From positions 1,267,001 to 1,331,000 of the forward strand of contig OZ037772.1 in NCBI GenBank assembly GCA_964035545.1: a DNA stretch of 64,000 nucleotides. The letters are read 5' to 3'. Shown here in pieces: positions 9,885 to 22,469 of this stretch. Below the pieces are notes generated by a model. The model ran no database searches. It was not told the origin of the DNA and saw only the letters and a list, made by a program, of their open reading frames with translations. Position numbers and translations under genes: made by a program. Within the stretch, counting starts at the first letter, position 1. Each line of letters starts with the position of its first letter. The DNA is from Bugula neritina. Taxonomy: Eukaryota > Bryozoa > Gymnolaemata > Cheilostomatida > Bugulidae.

Positions 9885-10169
9885 TGTTATAATTTTCAGA
9901 TTAGGGTTGATATGCTATCCAGAGAGTCTATTTATCTAGTATAGAACTGCACCAGGCTAAGTCGAGTGAACTATACATCATAAAAACACGATACATTATT
10001 TCTAACAAGTTACACATCTAATCTATTTCACACTCTAGCTTCGACTGAGTTAGCAGCGGGAAACTACAATTGCTGCTAACTATCAACTACGCTAATTGGC
10101 TATCCATTGTTCCGGGTCAATTACGCGACCCTACATGTTGTGCTGCTGGTAGTTCCACGAACCACCACA
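9885..10169 (-). repeat. 5' LTR of the Ty3/gypsy element
   Basis: 285 bp, identical by eye to the 2698-3002 copy except for the absence of the 20-bp segment. In element orientation it starts TGTGGTGG and ends ATAACA. It should hold the promoter, but no convincing TATA box was singled out. Confidence 0.95.
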
Positions 10170-10173
10170 CTAT

Positions 10174-11280
10174 CAGTATGACCATCGCAATGTGAACCTA
10201 GACGTGAATGTAAAAAGGCACTGCAAAATAGAACATGGGATGGAGGCAGATATCCATACCATGCTACAAATATCGATATTGAATTTGATAATCATAATTA
10301 TTATACAAATATAATGATAATAACTACAATGATCAAAAATAAATAATACCAAAGAGTTTTCGAATTACTATTCATAAAATCAAATATCACATTTATAAAG
10401 ATATAATCATATCTATTATTAAATTTAAGTCAATTATACTAATAGCAATAGTAATATAAATAGAAAAAAGAATCATTGACCAAGAGTAGGTGCAAAATAA
10501 AAGTCAATTTTAAGACAAAGAGTAAGAAAAATACTAAATCGATATTTAAAATTACTTATTTTTAATCTTAGTCACTTACAGTCAGTCTTAGTTTAATTTT
10601 TACTACTAAGTCTTTAATTTCAAGTTCATTTTGACAATAAACTTGAAGACTTTAACTAAGAATATGTATAATTCAAAATTCCAAACTGGTACAAGTAAAA
10701 GTTGCTACTGAAGCTTTGTAATACTATTTTAAATTATTGGTATGATAGCATTATATTTTGATTCATAGCAATATTGATAGTGACAATTTCAAACATACCC
10801 ATACCATTACTGTTACAGTTTAAGTTACTATTGCCATTGTGATTGCCGGTAATGAGTAAATATAACTTAAATTTATATGACTATTACTATTACTATTAGT
10901 ATTACTATCACTTTCAGTACCGGTCTAGTATCAGTATCACCTTAATTCAAAATCAATGTATAATTTATCAAATTACTTTTATATTATCATTTATCAATAA
11001 TATGTCTATCACTATGATATTATCATGATATTGATTTTTAATTTAAACATAATAAAATCATAGGTATAATCATAATGATAATCATAATCATAATGATAAT
11101 GCTTAATTTTACTTTTAGTTCAGGTTCAATGATTTAAGAGTAAGTGAAAGTTACTATAACTATTGCCGTTGTGATTGCTAGAAATATAATTTAAATTTAT
11201 ATGACTATTACTATTACCAACACTCAGACTTACTCGGACTCACTCTGTCTCTAACTCTAAGTCTGAGTCCGACGCATCAG
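10174..11280. other. AT-rich stretch with scrambled ATT/ACT/AGT words, no gene seen
   Basis: No supportable gene. Much of it is a degenerate mixture of short words such as ACTATT, AGTATT, AATGAT and ATAATC that never settles into a fixed period, most clearly at 10840-10950 and 11060-11100. Confidence 0.6.
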
Positions 11281-11289
11281 CCTTCTCCT

Positions 11290-11735
11290 AAAAATATTGT
11301 CTAAGGAAGAACTACATCCAACTCTGAGTGCTGCCTATGATGATTTTCTAGATCAGCGGACCACAAGCACTGTACAGACTCGGTCTCAGGTTGCAGGATT
11401 TCCCAGATCAGTAAGAGCAAACAAGAATGGGTATCTTTATAGTTTTCTCCCAAGAACAATAAGAGATATGAGGATCAGCACTGATCACACACAGACAGGC
11501 TAGTTAGCCTGTTAAGTTAATCTGCACAAGAATGTTAACACTTTTTAGATTACTGTCCAAATACTGACAACTTAGTTTTTTATATGAGGCACACCCCTTC
11601 TTCCCTCTAGGGAGGTCCAGTGTGGAAATAACATCGACAGGTATCGACAGGTATCGACAGGAGTCTCACTCCACCAGAGTGAGAGTGACACTGAATTACT
11701 ATTACTATTACTATTAGTATTAGTATTAGCAAAAT
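11290..11735 (+). mobile_element. 3' end of a LINE (non-LTR retrotransposon)
   Basis: The frame 11297-11503 contains the short tail sequence YLYSFLPRTIRDM, close to the YxxSFFPRTIREWN tail common at the C-terminus of CR1/jockey-type LINE polymerases. It ends in TAG. The following 3' UTR has three copies of ATCGACAGGT (11631-11660). It also has a perfect 8-bp hairpin, TCTCACTC/GAGTGAGA (11664-11671 and 11677-11684, 5-nt loop). It closes in an (ATTACT)n tail from about 11695. The element is strongly 5'-truncated, since no RT core is visible upstream. Clade assignment is uncertain. Confidence 0.65.
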
Positions 11736-13940
11736 ATATCAACCTTATGATTATCTTATTAGTTATTACAATATGTTCGGCATTGATGTTGAACTAAAAA
11801 TATTAATAGTTATTACAATCACAATGACAATGCCAATATGATCAAAGACAAATGATTCCAAGCAGTTTGAGTTGAAGGTAAGTTATAAGTTGAAGTAGTA
11901 CGTAAGTGGTAGTTGATACTGATACTATCAGTGATAGGTTTATACTCCATACCAATGAACTCAATAATATTACCTATATATTACAATAAATTATATTACT
12001 ATTAGTATTACCTATAATTAAAATATATTATTTCTTTTCCAGCTCAGTGCTTTATACCCTCTACTTAGTCTAATGCCGCGCACATGACGAGAATGTGAGG
12101 TGAAGGTCACTCACAGCTAAAATCGCCAAGGATCCATCACTAGTAGTAGTAGTAGTAGTTCTAGTAGTCGTACTACCAGTAATCTGGCTTCGCTATGGCA
12201 CTACGAATTGAATGTTGACAAGACGCATGCATGTTTGCTGTTGGTAAACTAATTTTTACTGAATTTTAATCATGCTAAGCTGCAACCTATTTTCTAATGA
12301 AATAATATATTCAATAATAATATAATAATTATCATTATGATATTTTATCATTTAATTTTATAACTTTTACTTTTAGTTTTAGTATTTTGGTTTTACATCA
12401 AAATTTACATCATTATGATTATCATTATGATTACAAAATAAAAATAATTATCATTAATCATTACCTTTTAATTTATGATTATAATTAATGTTAGAATTAC
12501 CACAATTACAATCATAATGATAATGGCATAATGCCAATGATAATCACAATCGTAACACTAATAATAATAGTAATAGTCAAACTCGAGGATTGAGCCAATG
12601 ATTCAGATTGTCTAAATTTAATTAAATAAATTTCAGCCTTGGGTTTAACTTTACCGTTCACAATTTTATTTTACTTTACGACTGAGAGTCACAGTAAGAC
12701 TAAGAAAAAGAGTAAGTCATACCTTTCTTGCAGTTATTTTCAAAGTTTGTAGTTGTACTAGTACACTAGTAGACCTAGTAGTAGTACTAGTAGTAGTAGT
12801 AGTAACAGTACTATTAGTAGTAGTAGTAGTAGTACTAGTACTAGTAGCAGTACTAGTACTAGTTGTAGTACTAGTATCAGTGGTAGTAGTAATAGGACTG
12901 CGATCTTAGATGTAAGTCTAATGAAATACGAATAATAATAGTATAAGTATAACTTTTACATATTTAGTTTTACTATAAGTGTAAATATAATGAGTAATAG
13001 TAAAACTCAAAGTGTATACATTAACTCAGTTGAGCATTAATGATTAAATATAATAATTATAATAAAGTAATATGATCACCATTACGATTATAATTAAAAT
13101 TCTTAGTAACACTTTTATGATAGGCCTACTCAGTTTAATTTATTAATATTAAACATTAGTTTGGCTACCACAAATAACTAATAAGTGCTACTATAGGTAA
13201 CTGTAAAGATAAGTATAAATTTAACTATAACATAGACTATCAGCAATAATAATATATCATATTGATATTAAACTATATATGGATAATGCAAATCATAGAT
13301 CATACCTCATGATAATTATTCCTAATGATCTTACTTTTTATATGCTGATGCTAATAAGTAGTAATTTTAAATTTGATAACTCATGAATGATGAATAAGAT
13401 AACAAGAATAATACTGGACCTAGTAATACTATTAGTCCTACTACTAGAATTTTATTATCTTATATTTGTAATACGCTTCTTTTAGTAATACTGCTGGTCA
13501 AAGTTAGTGTTAATCATATTTATAGTTAAATGTTGAAGGAATAAATTAGTTCATAACATAAACATTTCACTATGTGAATATGAAATTTAATATGAATATC
13601 CCAATTACACTTGCTGTTGCTCTTTAGAGACTAGAGTTATAACTTATAACTATGATATAATAATGAATACCATTATTTTAACTAATCATATTACTCAGCT
13701 AATGTTAATGATAACTGTAAGTCTAAAAACCATTACGGTTATAGGTATCACTGACTAATATTATTAATAATATAATCCTTCGTTTTATACTTGTACCTAT
13801 ATTTATATTTATACTTATACCTATTTTTATACTTATGATCATATCTATACTTTCACGTATGCTTGTACATTGTACTCATAGTATCAGGGTGGCAATCGAA
13901 AAGTCATAATCGATATGCTAATCTAATAATAGAACCAACT
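11736..13940. other. AT-rich gene-free stretch with TAG/TAC trinucleotide arrays
   Basis: No gene supported. It contains short (AGT)n runs at 12143-12165 and a longer mixed AGT/ACT array at about 12755-12890. Palindromic-looking ATAATGATAATC and ATTATGATTATC words are scattered through it, for example at 12410-12440 and 12505-12545. Confidence 0.6.
12755..12890. repeat. AGT/ACT trinucleotide array
   Basis: Runs of AGT interrupted by ACTAGT and GTACTAGT. Many segments are locally self-complementary because ACTAGT is a palindrome. No coding potential. Confidence 0.8.
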
Positions 13941-13943
13941 GCA

Positions 13944-16860
13944 CTATTATTATTATTATTGTTGATTGACCGTAGTTTTTTAGCTGGTGTAACCTTTTAC
14001 CATTAGCCTAGTTATACTAGGCTGAAATGGCTAGAACTTTCCTCAGGATGTGAGCTTATCCTGATCCTAGTAAGGGTGTCTGCTGAATTAATGAGCATTT
14101 GTTTTCAGCTACTCCAAGTAGTGTCAGCCAGTCTACAATCTTGTATAAAGCTCCAAAGGCTCCAGTTACAACGGGATGACTTTTTTGATGTTTTCCAAAG
14201 GCGGGTTTATTCTAGTGCTAAATTCTGATATTTTCCTAACTTTTCGAATTTTTTTCTTTTACTCTGTAGTTAACAGGGACTGTGATATCAATTATCGTTG
14301 TTTCAGCATTATGCTTGTCAACTACTAATATATCGGGTCTCCTAACTTTGATGACTACGTCAGTGTGTATGTTAAAATCTTACAAGGTTTTCACATTATC
14401 ATTTTCCAGTACTTATTCTGCTTGATGGCCGTACCAATTCTTACTTTTCTGAAACCCACGAAGTTCACACAACTACTATTGAAATTATCAATGCCAAAAG
14501 GTTGTGTTTTTTCTTATATTCTCCTTCTGCTACCTTCTCAAACTCACTCAATACGTGCATCGAAGTTTTGTCTCTTGCGTTACACATTCCACACTTCTTG
14601 CTACCCTGTTCTCTCATCATAGCCACTTTATAATTTCTAGTAGTGAATAGTTGATCTTGCGCAGCTGTCAGCAGTCCTTCTGTTTCCTTTTTCAGCCAAC
14701 CATACTTCAACCAGTTCCAGGAAAATGCTTTCATGTCTTCCACCATTTTGATGTATTGACCACGTGAAGCTTTTTCTTTACACTCATCAGTTCTTTCTAT
14801 CACTTTATCATTATTTAGTTCTACCGCTGTTTTGTCTTTTAGAAAGGTATTCAGTGTGGTGTTTCTATCAGTCTATGTTATATTTATGTAGTCTGACATG
14901 CTGCAGTTTTCAATCTTTATGGATTTTTCAGTTGACAACATTCTTCTACCGCCTTCCCTTCTGCTAAAATACAGCCTGCCTACATCTGCCCTCGGATAGG
15001 GTGCACGGTTTGTTGTCATTAGCTTTCTTGTCTTTCAGTCCATATTTTTTAGCTCATGAAACAGTTCAGTCAAGTATTCTAGCTGTGTAATGCACTGCTG
15101 TTACTGCCCATGTGTTTATTGCTTTGATTGTGTTCTCACCATTCAGTTTTGAATCCAGAACTTTTCTTATTTGTTTGTAGTACTCCTTGATCTTATTTTT
15201 CATTTCATATATTTGTATTCTATCAATCTCAAGAACTCCTAGATATTTATACGGCTTCTCACCCAGATCTTTAATTACCTGTTCCTCAGGCAAACTGATT
15301 CCTGTGTCCTTGATTTTCTTTCCCTTTCTCATAACCAGTGTGGCACATTTTTTAATCCAAATTTCATTTCTATATTCCTTGTGAAGATCCCGGCAGTGTT
15401 TACCAAAGCTTCCAGTTCTGACTTTGATTTCCTATTTACCTTCAGGTCATCCACATATAGGAGATGGTTTGTTTTCTGTCTCGTCGAAATTTGCATCATT
15501 GAGCCGCTTCTGTCATGCGAATCGGTAGTTGGAGAAAAGGGATAGAGATAAAGAGTCTCCTTGGAAAATTCTTAGTTTGATCTTTATTTCTCCTATCTTT
15601 TCTTCCAGGTATTTCAGTTGTGTTTTCCAGGTTTCATGCTTTTTCTTATCAACCTTATGACATTAATTGCTATTCCAGTTGTTTGCATCGTTTCTAAGAT
15701 CTAATTTCCTTGTCTTTACATATGCTCCAATTTGTTGCTAACTTTATTTAGTCATTCTGCATTGGTATTATTTTTAGTTGGCTGACCCCATAATTATATT
15801 TTATCAGAATGCTTTTGATTTCCTTGTCAGGTGCCTCTTTAGATGTACATTCATTTCCTCGTAATTCTTGATAAAAGCGCTTATCATTGTAAACATTGTG
15901 TTCTGATTATATTGATCAACTCATTCTGTATATCTGTTTATCTTCTGGCTTACAGCTCTCAGGTTTTGCTTCAGTTTTTCAATCACTACACCACACTCTT
16001 TGTTTTTTATCCTATATTTTTCTTCAACCATTCTTCTCAATGAATCATTGTAAGCTCTACTTTTTCACTCTGCTATTTTACTTAAGTCTGATCTAATTTT
16101 TTTTATTTCTTCTGCAGTCGTATTTTCCATACTTGTACATTGTCAGTTTTTCTTTTTCCTTTTTGTTACACACTTGTTCTGTTACTATTTTTCGCACAAG
16201 CCATGGTGGTGTTATTAAGCTCAATGGTATTAATAATCTCAACACAGTTTAGCACATCATTAATCTGTTTTACTGCCTGTAGTAATTTGACCCTCTCAAT
16301 GTGCCCAAGGGCTCTTAGTGTTGGTCGATCATTAGATAGTTTGTTATGCTCATTTATAATTTCTCTACTAACACTTTTTCTACCTCTGAACTAGGTACTC
16401 TTAAAATTCTCATGGCTGATTTATATGCTATCTCATGTTGCACTATAACATCCTCTATTTGCAAATTTAGCTCTTCTTTATTAATTGATGTGCCTAGTTC
16501 TTGCAAGGTTCCTTCTTCAATCTTATGGAGTTCTTCTTCCATAAAATGCTTGTGTTTCTTCATAGTTCTTGCTTAATCCGCTAGTCTCTATTCGCTGATG
16601 TTAAACTCTCCTCTGTTTTCCAGCGTTTGCACATTCTTTTTAAATAATTCTTTGATCCGGGTCTACAGAGCTCATACGTTGTTTTTCTATGACCTCTCAA
16701 TTTGGGTGTACTTTTGAAGCAGCATTTCATGACAACTTTGTTGTCTTCTCTTGAGTATCTTCTTCTAGTTGTGCCAGTAACGGGTTGACGGCCGTAGGTT
16801 GCCTGGTCCTCCACATACCCACTGCCAGACGAGACATGCCATGTTTAGTTAGACATACCA
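13944..16860 (-). mobile_element. Decayed R2-like non-LTR retrotransposon
   Basis: Reading the minus strand from high to low coordinates gives pieces of one polymerase in the right order, broken by frameshifts and stops. An N-terminal basic region lies at 16354-16814. The RT active site YVDD is encoded at 15446-15457. The thumb region, with KYLGVLEID and LNGENTIKAINTWAV, is at 15066-15332. A zinc knuckle, CGMCNARDKTSMH, follows at about 14540-14610. Near 14280-14350 is a segment, RRPDILVVD...IDITVP, resembling the restriction-like endonuclease of R2/R4/NeSL-type elements. The terminal Cys of the CCHC knuckle reads Phe. An (AAT)n tail at 13944-13962 marks the 3' end. The 5' end is unclear. Certainly inactive. 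Confidence 0.75.
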
Positions 16861-18500
16861 TTAACGTCGTTGGCTTTATTAGTTCTATTTTAATTGATCA
16901 TATTATTATTTTTAATTATTATTATTATCACTATCAGTAGCAAATAAATAATTTTATATTTGTTATTAGTTACTACTTATAGAAATTGAGTGCCACAGCT
17001 TGAGGGTTATAAAGTCAGTCTTAGTCAATGTAATGGGGATGCTGATACTGACATTTGGCTTCGAGCTCATAGTTAAATTGCTAACAACTATACCTAAGGA
17101 TAACAGGAGTATTAAAATGTTAATTTATAAGGATTATAACCTTAGAGTGGAGATATTATTCTCAATTTATTTAGTTTTTACTTTACTAACTTTTATTTTA
17201 TTCATCAACCTTACTGTCTATTTAAATAGCAAACTAAAGAATAATTATGAAGGCCTTTGAATTGAAGTACTTTTCTGTAGCTGATTAGATTTCAAGTATT
17301 AAAATAACATACTAAGACAGAATACCATTATATGAGCTAGATTAATAAAGTAAAGAAGATTTCTTTGTTAATAAAAATATAGGTGTCACATATGCCTATT
17401 TTTAAGATTATGTTCTTATATGTGCTGTCTTTTTAATATTTTTAAAGTGCTACATTTTGAGGGTACATCAATATGACTGCCCTGTAATTGCTTGTCAACT
17501 ATAAGAGTTAGACCTATAAACTGTCTCATTTTCAAATTATCTTTACTTTTCTAATTGATGTTAACATGACTATTCCTATTAGTATTTTGGTGTTTACCAT
17601 TAGTAATGTTTGAACTAACATCAATATCATTGTTAATTTGTCTAATTATTCAAATTTTAATATTCATCATTTGTGAACAGTAATAAAATTTTGTCTTTTT
17701 TAAATTAATGTGATGCTAGATTAGCTACTCTAGCAAGTGTGTATTGTGCAATGAGTACTAATGCCATATTTTTGCACTTCTTGTTCTATATAATTTAGAT
17801 TTAAGGTAACAATTCCTAAAGCTATCACATAATGCTGCTATCAGTTATAAAGATGTCACTGATCCAAACATTGAAAACCAGCTGAGTGCATGCAAGGTTG
17901 AAAACTTATTTTCTCTGGTTAGGTAAGTAGAAAGGTATTTGCTGTAATTTACAACTATTTTGTTTTCAACATCCTTGATGTTCATCTCTAAAAGATAAGT
18001 AGCACATAATGGTACCTGTTTTACTTAGCAGAAGAAATTATTGTCAAAGCTCTATTACTACATTTTAAATTGTATGACACTCTTTTGACTACATTTGATT
18101 TCATATCTCAAATAATTATATTTCTGACTCATGAAACTGTAACCACACACTTGAGAACAAAATAAATAATGATATGGAAGCTTTCTTTAACTTTGTCAAT
18201 TTAGTCACCAGCCAATGACTGAAAACATGTTTTGTACACTATTGATTGCCTCTCTATTTCCGCTATAAGGCAGAAACTTTAATCTCAAAATTTAAGACAC
18301 TGGCAATTCTTCCCAATAATACGTTGTTCAAAACAAATATTTTTTGCCAAGTAATATAGTATTTAATTATATTTTTTAGTCAAAGAAATTTGTTTGGTTT
18401 CTTGTGTCATCTTGAATAGCTTGTTATTCATTATCTTTTTCTTCGTGTTATGACTATGAGTGTATATAACCTTTGCTGACAGGTTTTTCCCCCATCACTA
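16861..18500. other. AT-rich stretch, no gene seen
   Basis: No supportable gene. An 86-codon frame at 17000-17260 encodes two hydrophobic stretches, but it has no splice or homology support and lies in AT-rich sequence where such frames arise by chance. Confidence 0.5.
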
Positions 18501-20063
18501 TATGTGACCTGGCACCACAAAACAAGGGATGTATATAAAATGTTGGATACCTAGTTATTACTATGGAGTGATAGAGCAGACTTTTTTGAACATTTTGCAC
18601 TTTATTTGAAGTCTCTAGCGTAAATAGAACTCGAGATATTAGTATTTAAAAACTTTAACGTTTTTAGAATTTCTAAATTACTGTTTCGAGAAAATCGCGT
18701 TTAAAGTTGGCAACTCTAGAATAATTTGAGAATTATTTGTTTACAATTTACAAGCCTTAGCAACGGGTCTTTGTATAATAGGAATAGTGACAAATTTGGT
18801 ATCAAAATAATTGTGAAAGTTTGGGCTTTCTGTTAAACTAAATTTCATGCTGCCTCAACATAAAATTAGGTCAAATATGGCCGCCAAACTTTTTGTCTAA
18901 TTTATTTGTCAATTTGCTTTTTACTTTGTTTAATGGTTGAAAGGTTTAACAATTCCAGCAAAGAAGATGTTTCAGCAAGTTTGTGTGTTGAGATATTTAA
19001 ATTAGGCATCTAAGTCAGCAGAAAATCATATAAAACAAAATGGCAGCTGCTTCCTCTTATACATTGAATACCTCCCTTTCCTCTAATATATTCTGTAATA
19101 TATCAAACTGCAGCTATTGAGCTGTGCTGTTTCATAATTATTGCTCTATGAGTAGAACACTTATGAGAAAATTATTTGACTATTATGAGATCACGCAAGG
19201 TTCATTCATAAATATCTTTATAATCTCTAACAGCAACGAAATTTAGCAATTGATTTGGCTGAGATATTGAAAATATTATAAACATAAAATCAGCTATTAG
19301 AACTTTTGAGTTTTATTAGGCATTAATATTCACATTTAAAACATCAAATACATTATTTTAAAAAACCAATTGAATGCAGTAAAAAATCCAACCTGGATAC
19401 AACCATTGTGCTTGAATTAACTCTTATCAAGAAAAGAAAATTAGATAGCTTCTACGGTTTTTGCAGAGAAGGCACTTATCATCTTTCTACTTTCTTGGTC
19501 TTCATAATATGAGTTTACGGAGTATGGACACATAACATCATGTATGTGGCAAAAGCTTCATCACTATCATCAGCTGATTTTCTAGCAATTATAGATGCTG
19601 CTACTTGACCTCCATCCTGCAAATCTACCCACTTATTGTCTATTCCAGAGCTGAAAGTACAATGTTGACTTTTTTTAAATAACAAAAGGAAACGGTAGCT
19701 TGATTAGAAATTATACCCAGTTATATTATAAAAATTTAGTTGGCTAAACACTCTTGTAGTACTATTATGGCAGTAGTTAATTGTGATCCTGCATTTCATC
19801 AACGTTTAAATTTATTGAATTAAAAAGAACAATTTAAATTAAAAAAATGCTTGATAATTTTCAAGCACATCATTAAAAGACTGCAAACCTTTTTATAAAT
19901 GAAATAAGCAGAAGCCATAACCTTGCAAGTCAAAATTCGGAGTGTCTACATTAGAAGTATTAGATTGATAGGTAGTAGAGTTGTGTAGGTATAAGTCTTC
20001 ACTCTAATGCCCTCACAAGTGCACTTTTTGAAATGTACAGAATATCGGATTATTCTATATTAA

Positions 20064-20752
20064 CCCTTACGCGATCAATGGACCATATATGTCCCTGAAA
20101 GCGACACTATCCACAGATCAATGGACCATATATGGTCTTTTAGGTAAACAAACAATATCGCTTACTTTAAACTTCCAGTTTTCAACCGAAAAGCCTAAAA
20201 CTTTTTGTAATTGAGGTTGATAGAGCAGCTTAGTAATTTTGGAATAATTAGAGCCATTAAATTTGGTTAAATTAATAGCTACCAAGCCAGCTAGTTGCTT
20301 TTCAATTTAATCCCTAAATTTCAAAATTGTCGGTAAATTTTAACGCTACTTTCAAATGCATGAAACTGCTGTCAAATTATAGAGAGCCAGTTTATTTTAT
20401 TCAGATTACATTGAGAAGAACATCTAAATAAACAGAAATGTTAAATTCACTATATTTTGAATCATATTATAAATTAATTTTATCATTTTGAATTTTCAAT
20501 TTTAAAATAGCGGTTTTGAGAGGCAAATTAAAATGACTGGTTTTAGCTAGAATTGAGGTCTCCCGTCACTTTAAAAAGCTTTTTATAAAAGAAAATACTC
20601 TTAAAATTATATTACCCAGTTTAATTAGGGCCAAAATCAAGTGTAACTTTTTATTAATGAAATTGAAAGTTATGCAAAATTTGTTAGCAAATTTCGCGAT
20701 AAACTTAAACGAAGCTTGAAATTACGTAACTTCAAAGTTGATCGCCAAAGGG
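20064..20752. mobile_element. Non-autonomous piggyBac-like MITE
   Basis: 689 bp flanked by TTAA on both sides (20060-20063 and 20753-20756). The ends are inverted: CCCTTACGCGATCAA at the left and CCCTTTGGCGATCAA on the opposite strand at the right. TTAA duplication plus CCC-starting inverted ends is the piggyBac signature. Next to the left end GATCAATGGACCATATATG occurs twice (20074 and 20118), a subterminal direct repeat as in piggyBac binding regions. No transposase is encoded. Confidence 0.8.
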
Positions 20753-21299
20753 TTAACATAGTATCAGTAAAATTTACACATTATGCACTTGAATATCTAG
20801 CATATCTGCAATTGGCAATTTTGAAGCAATGTCTTTAGATAACTATTAACCACTCAGGCATTTAATTGAGTAAAAAAGCTAGCTAAGTGCAACTGAATCT
20901 ATTAGAGACATTTACTATAAAATCAATTTGAATTCAATGAATTACTTTAAAATATGAATACATTTTTGCTCATCTTATAATAAAATTAAAAAGTTTAGAC
21001 TATTTATGCATTCAGTTAGTGTTACTACTCACTAAATAAGACTAAAAGTAACTTACTGAAAAACTAAGTCAGTCAACTATAGAATCATCATGAACTCGCA
21101 TTAATATTTCATCATTATAATCATTTACATTTAGTCACATTTATCATTTCAATTTGGTTATAGGTGATGCTTTTATCAATATAAATATGATTATCAATTG
21201 GGTTTTGATAGTAACACTAACTGTAAGCCTGCATAATGTGATAAAGATTTTATCATTATATTTTAAATCAAACTTTGAGCTAATTTAAAAATCACAAAA

Positions 21300-21880
21300 G
21301 GAACCGGTAGTTTGACTAGTACTAGTTGGCCTAATGTTAATACTAATAGTAATAGTAATCAGTAACTGTATTGACAAAATCTAAGACAGAGGCTACAAGT
21401 TACTAAGAGTAAGAGTAAGTCTAATGTAAATTGTAATATCAACTACAGAATAAATCAATAAATATAATACTATCAGTATGAGTATCAAGTTTTAATAGCA
21501 AAGGCAAAACTCAGAGTCAGACCCAAATACTAATACAGTAATACTAATAAGTAATAAGTAATAGTAATACTAATACTAATAGTAATAGTAATAGTGAATT
21601 TATAATTATTAATTACTTATACTTATAGTTATACTATTAGTATTAATAATAATGAGTTACATTTGGTTTTACTACCAAATACCAGTATCAGTAAATCATG
21701 AATAATAGTCATTATGATTATCATTATGAGTAACCGTACCTCAAACTGTGAGTCATAGTGAAAGTCATTTAAATAGTTACTAGTAGTAGTATAGAATAGA
21801 ATAGACTAAGACATACTGATACTCCTACTCCTAGTCACTAGGCTAGTGATAGTATAAATATTATTAAATTGATAACTACA
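21300..21880. repeat. Scrambled ACT/AGT/AAT low-complexity region
   Basis: Dense mixture of TAATACTAATAGTAAT-like words with no fixed period. Same texture as 10.9, 53.4, 56.9 and 58.2 kb. Confidence 0.6.
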
Positions 21881-22469
21881 AATAATCCTGGCAACAATTC
21901 TAAGTTAGTAGCGTAAATGATTGTTTTGAGTATAATTACCTGTATTGTTGTGGTTTTCAAGCTTGAACGCTAAAAATAAAGATTAAGTTCAGCATTTATC
22001 ACCAAAGGGCAAAACAGCTCAGTAACTTAAAAGCTAACTTTGGATGGAACACGGTGAAAAACTAAAACTAGCCTTCGATTTTAAATATGATGCTTCTGAC
22101 AGTACGAAGAAAGAGGTGTAAGCTAAATTCATTTGATAAAAAATAAATTTGCAAGATCTCATGCTATTAAAGTGACTAAAATTGTCTTCTTTCTTTAATC
22201 GATAACTTCGCAATTTTTTCATCATTTAAAAAATTGAAAGCCTTAGTTACCAACTTTAAACGCAATTTTAGAGCTGAATGAATCATCAAATGCTTACGAA
22301 AGTATGATTTTTGAAATCCTTAGATTCTTTTGCATTAGAAAAGTCTAAAATCTAAAAATTGGAAATTAATTTCAAATTTAAGTATTTCCAAATTAAACCT
22401 TCATTTACTACACTTAATAAACGCCGCCACATCCCCGGTTTTGTCGCGACTGGTCACATATGTTTCTCT

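Larger units (their letters stand above)
2698..10169 (-). mobile_element. Full-length Ty3/gypsy LTR retrotransposon
   Basis: A 7.5-kb element bounded by two LTRs that start TG and end CA. CTAT flanks both sides (2694-2697 and 10170-10173), a likely 4-bp target-site duplication. On the minus strand the order is LTR, primer-binding region, gag, protease-RT-RNase H, integrase, a third ORF, a G-rich polypurine tract, LTR. RT-RNase H before integrase and the integrase GPY/F motif place it in Ty3/gypsy (Metaviridae). The LTRs differ only by one 20-bp indel, so insertion was probably recent. Pol is split between two frames and the third ORF carries a stop, so this copy may not be autonomous. Confidence 0.95.
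18503..22457. repeat. Pair of related inverted termini about 4 kb apart
   Basis: The plus-strand start ATGTGACCTGGCACCACAAA (from 18505) and the reverse complement of the far end, ATGTGACCAGTCGCGACAAA (ending 22459), resemble each other. Both are followed by a GGGATGT word, and about 180-200 bp inside each comes GCGTTTAAAGTTGG(C/T)AACT. Sequence further in does not match. This could be one element with diverged inverted termini of about 200 bp, or two separate copies of one repeat facing each other. No clear target duplication was found. Confidence 0.45.

Noticed and set aside
17000-17260. 86-codon frame with two hydrophobic segments
   Set aside because: AT-rich sequence gives Leu/Ile-rich frames by chance; no neighbour, splice or family support.
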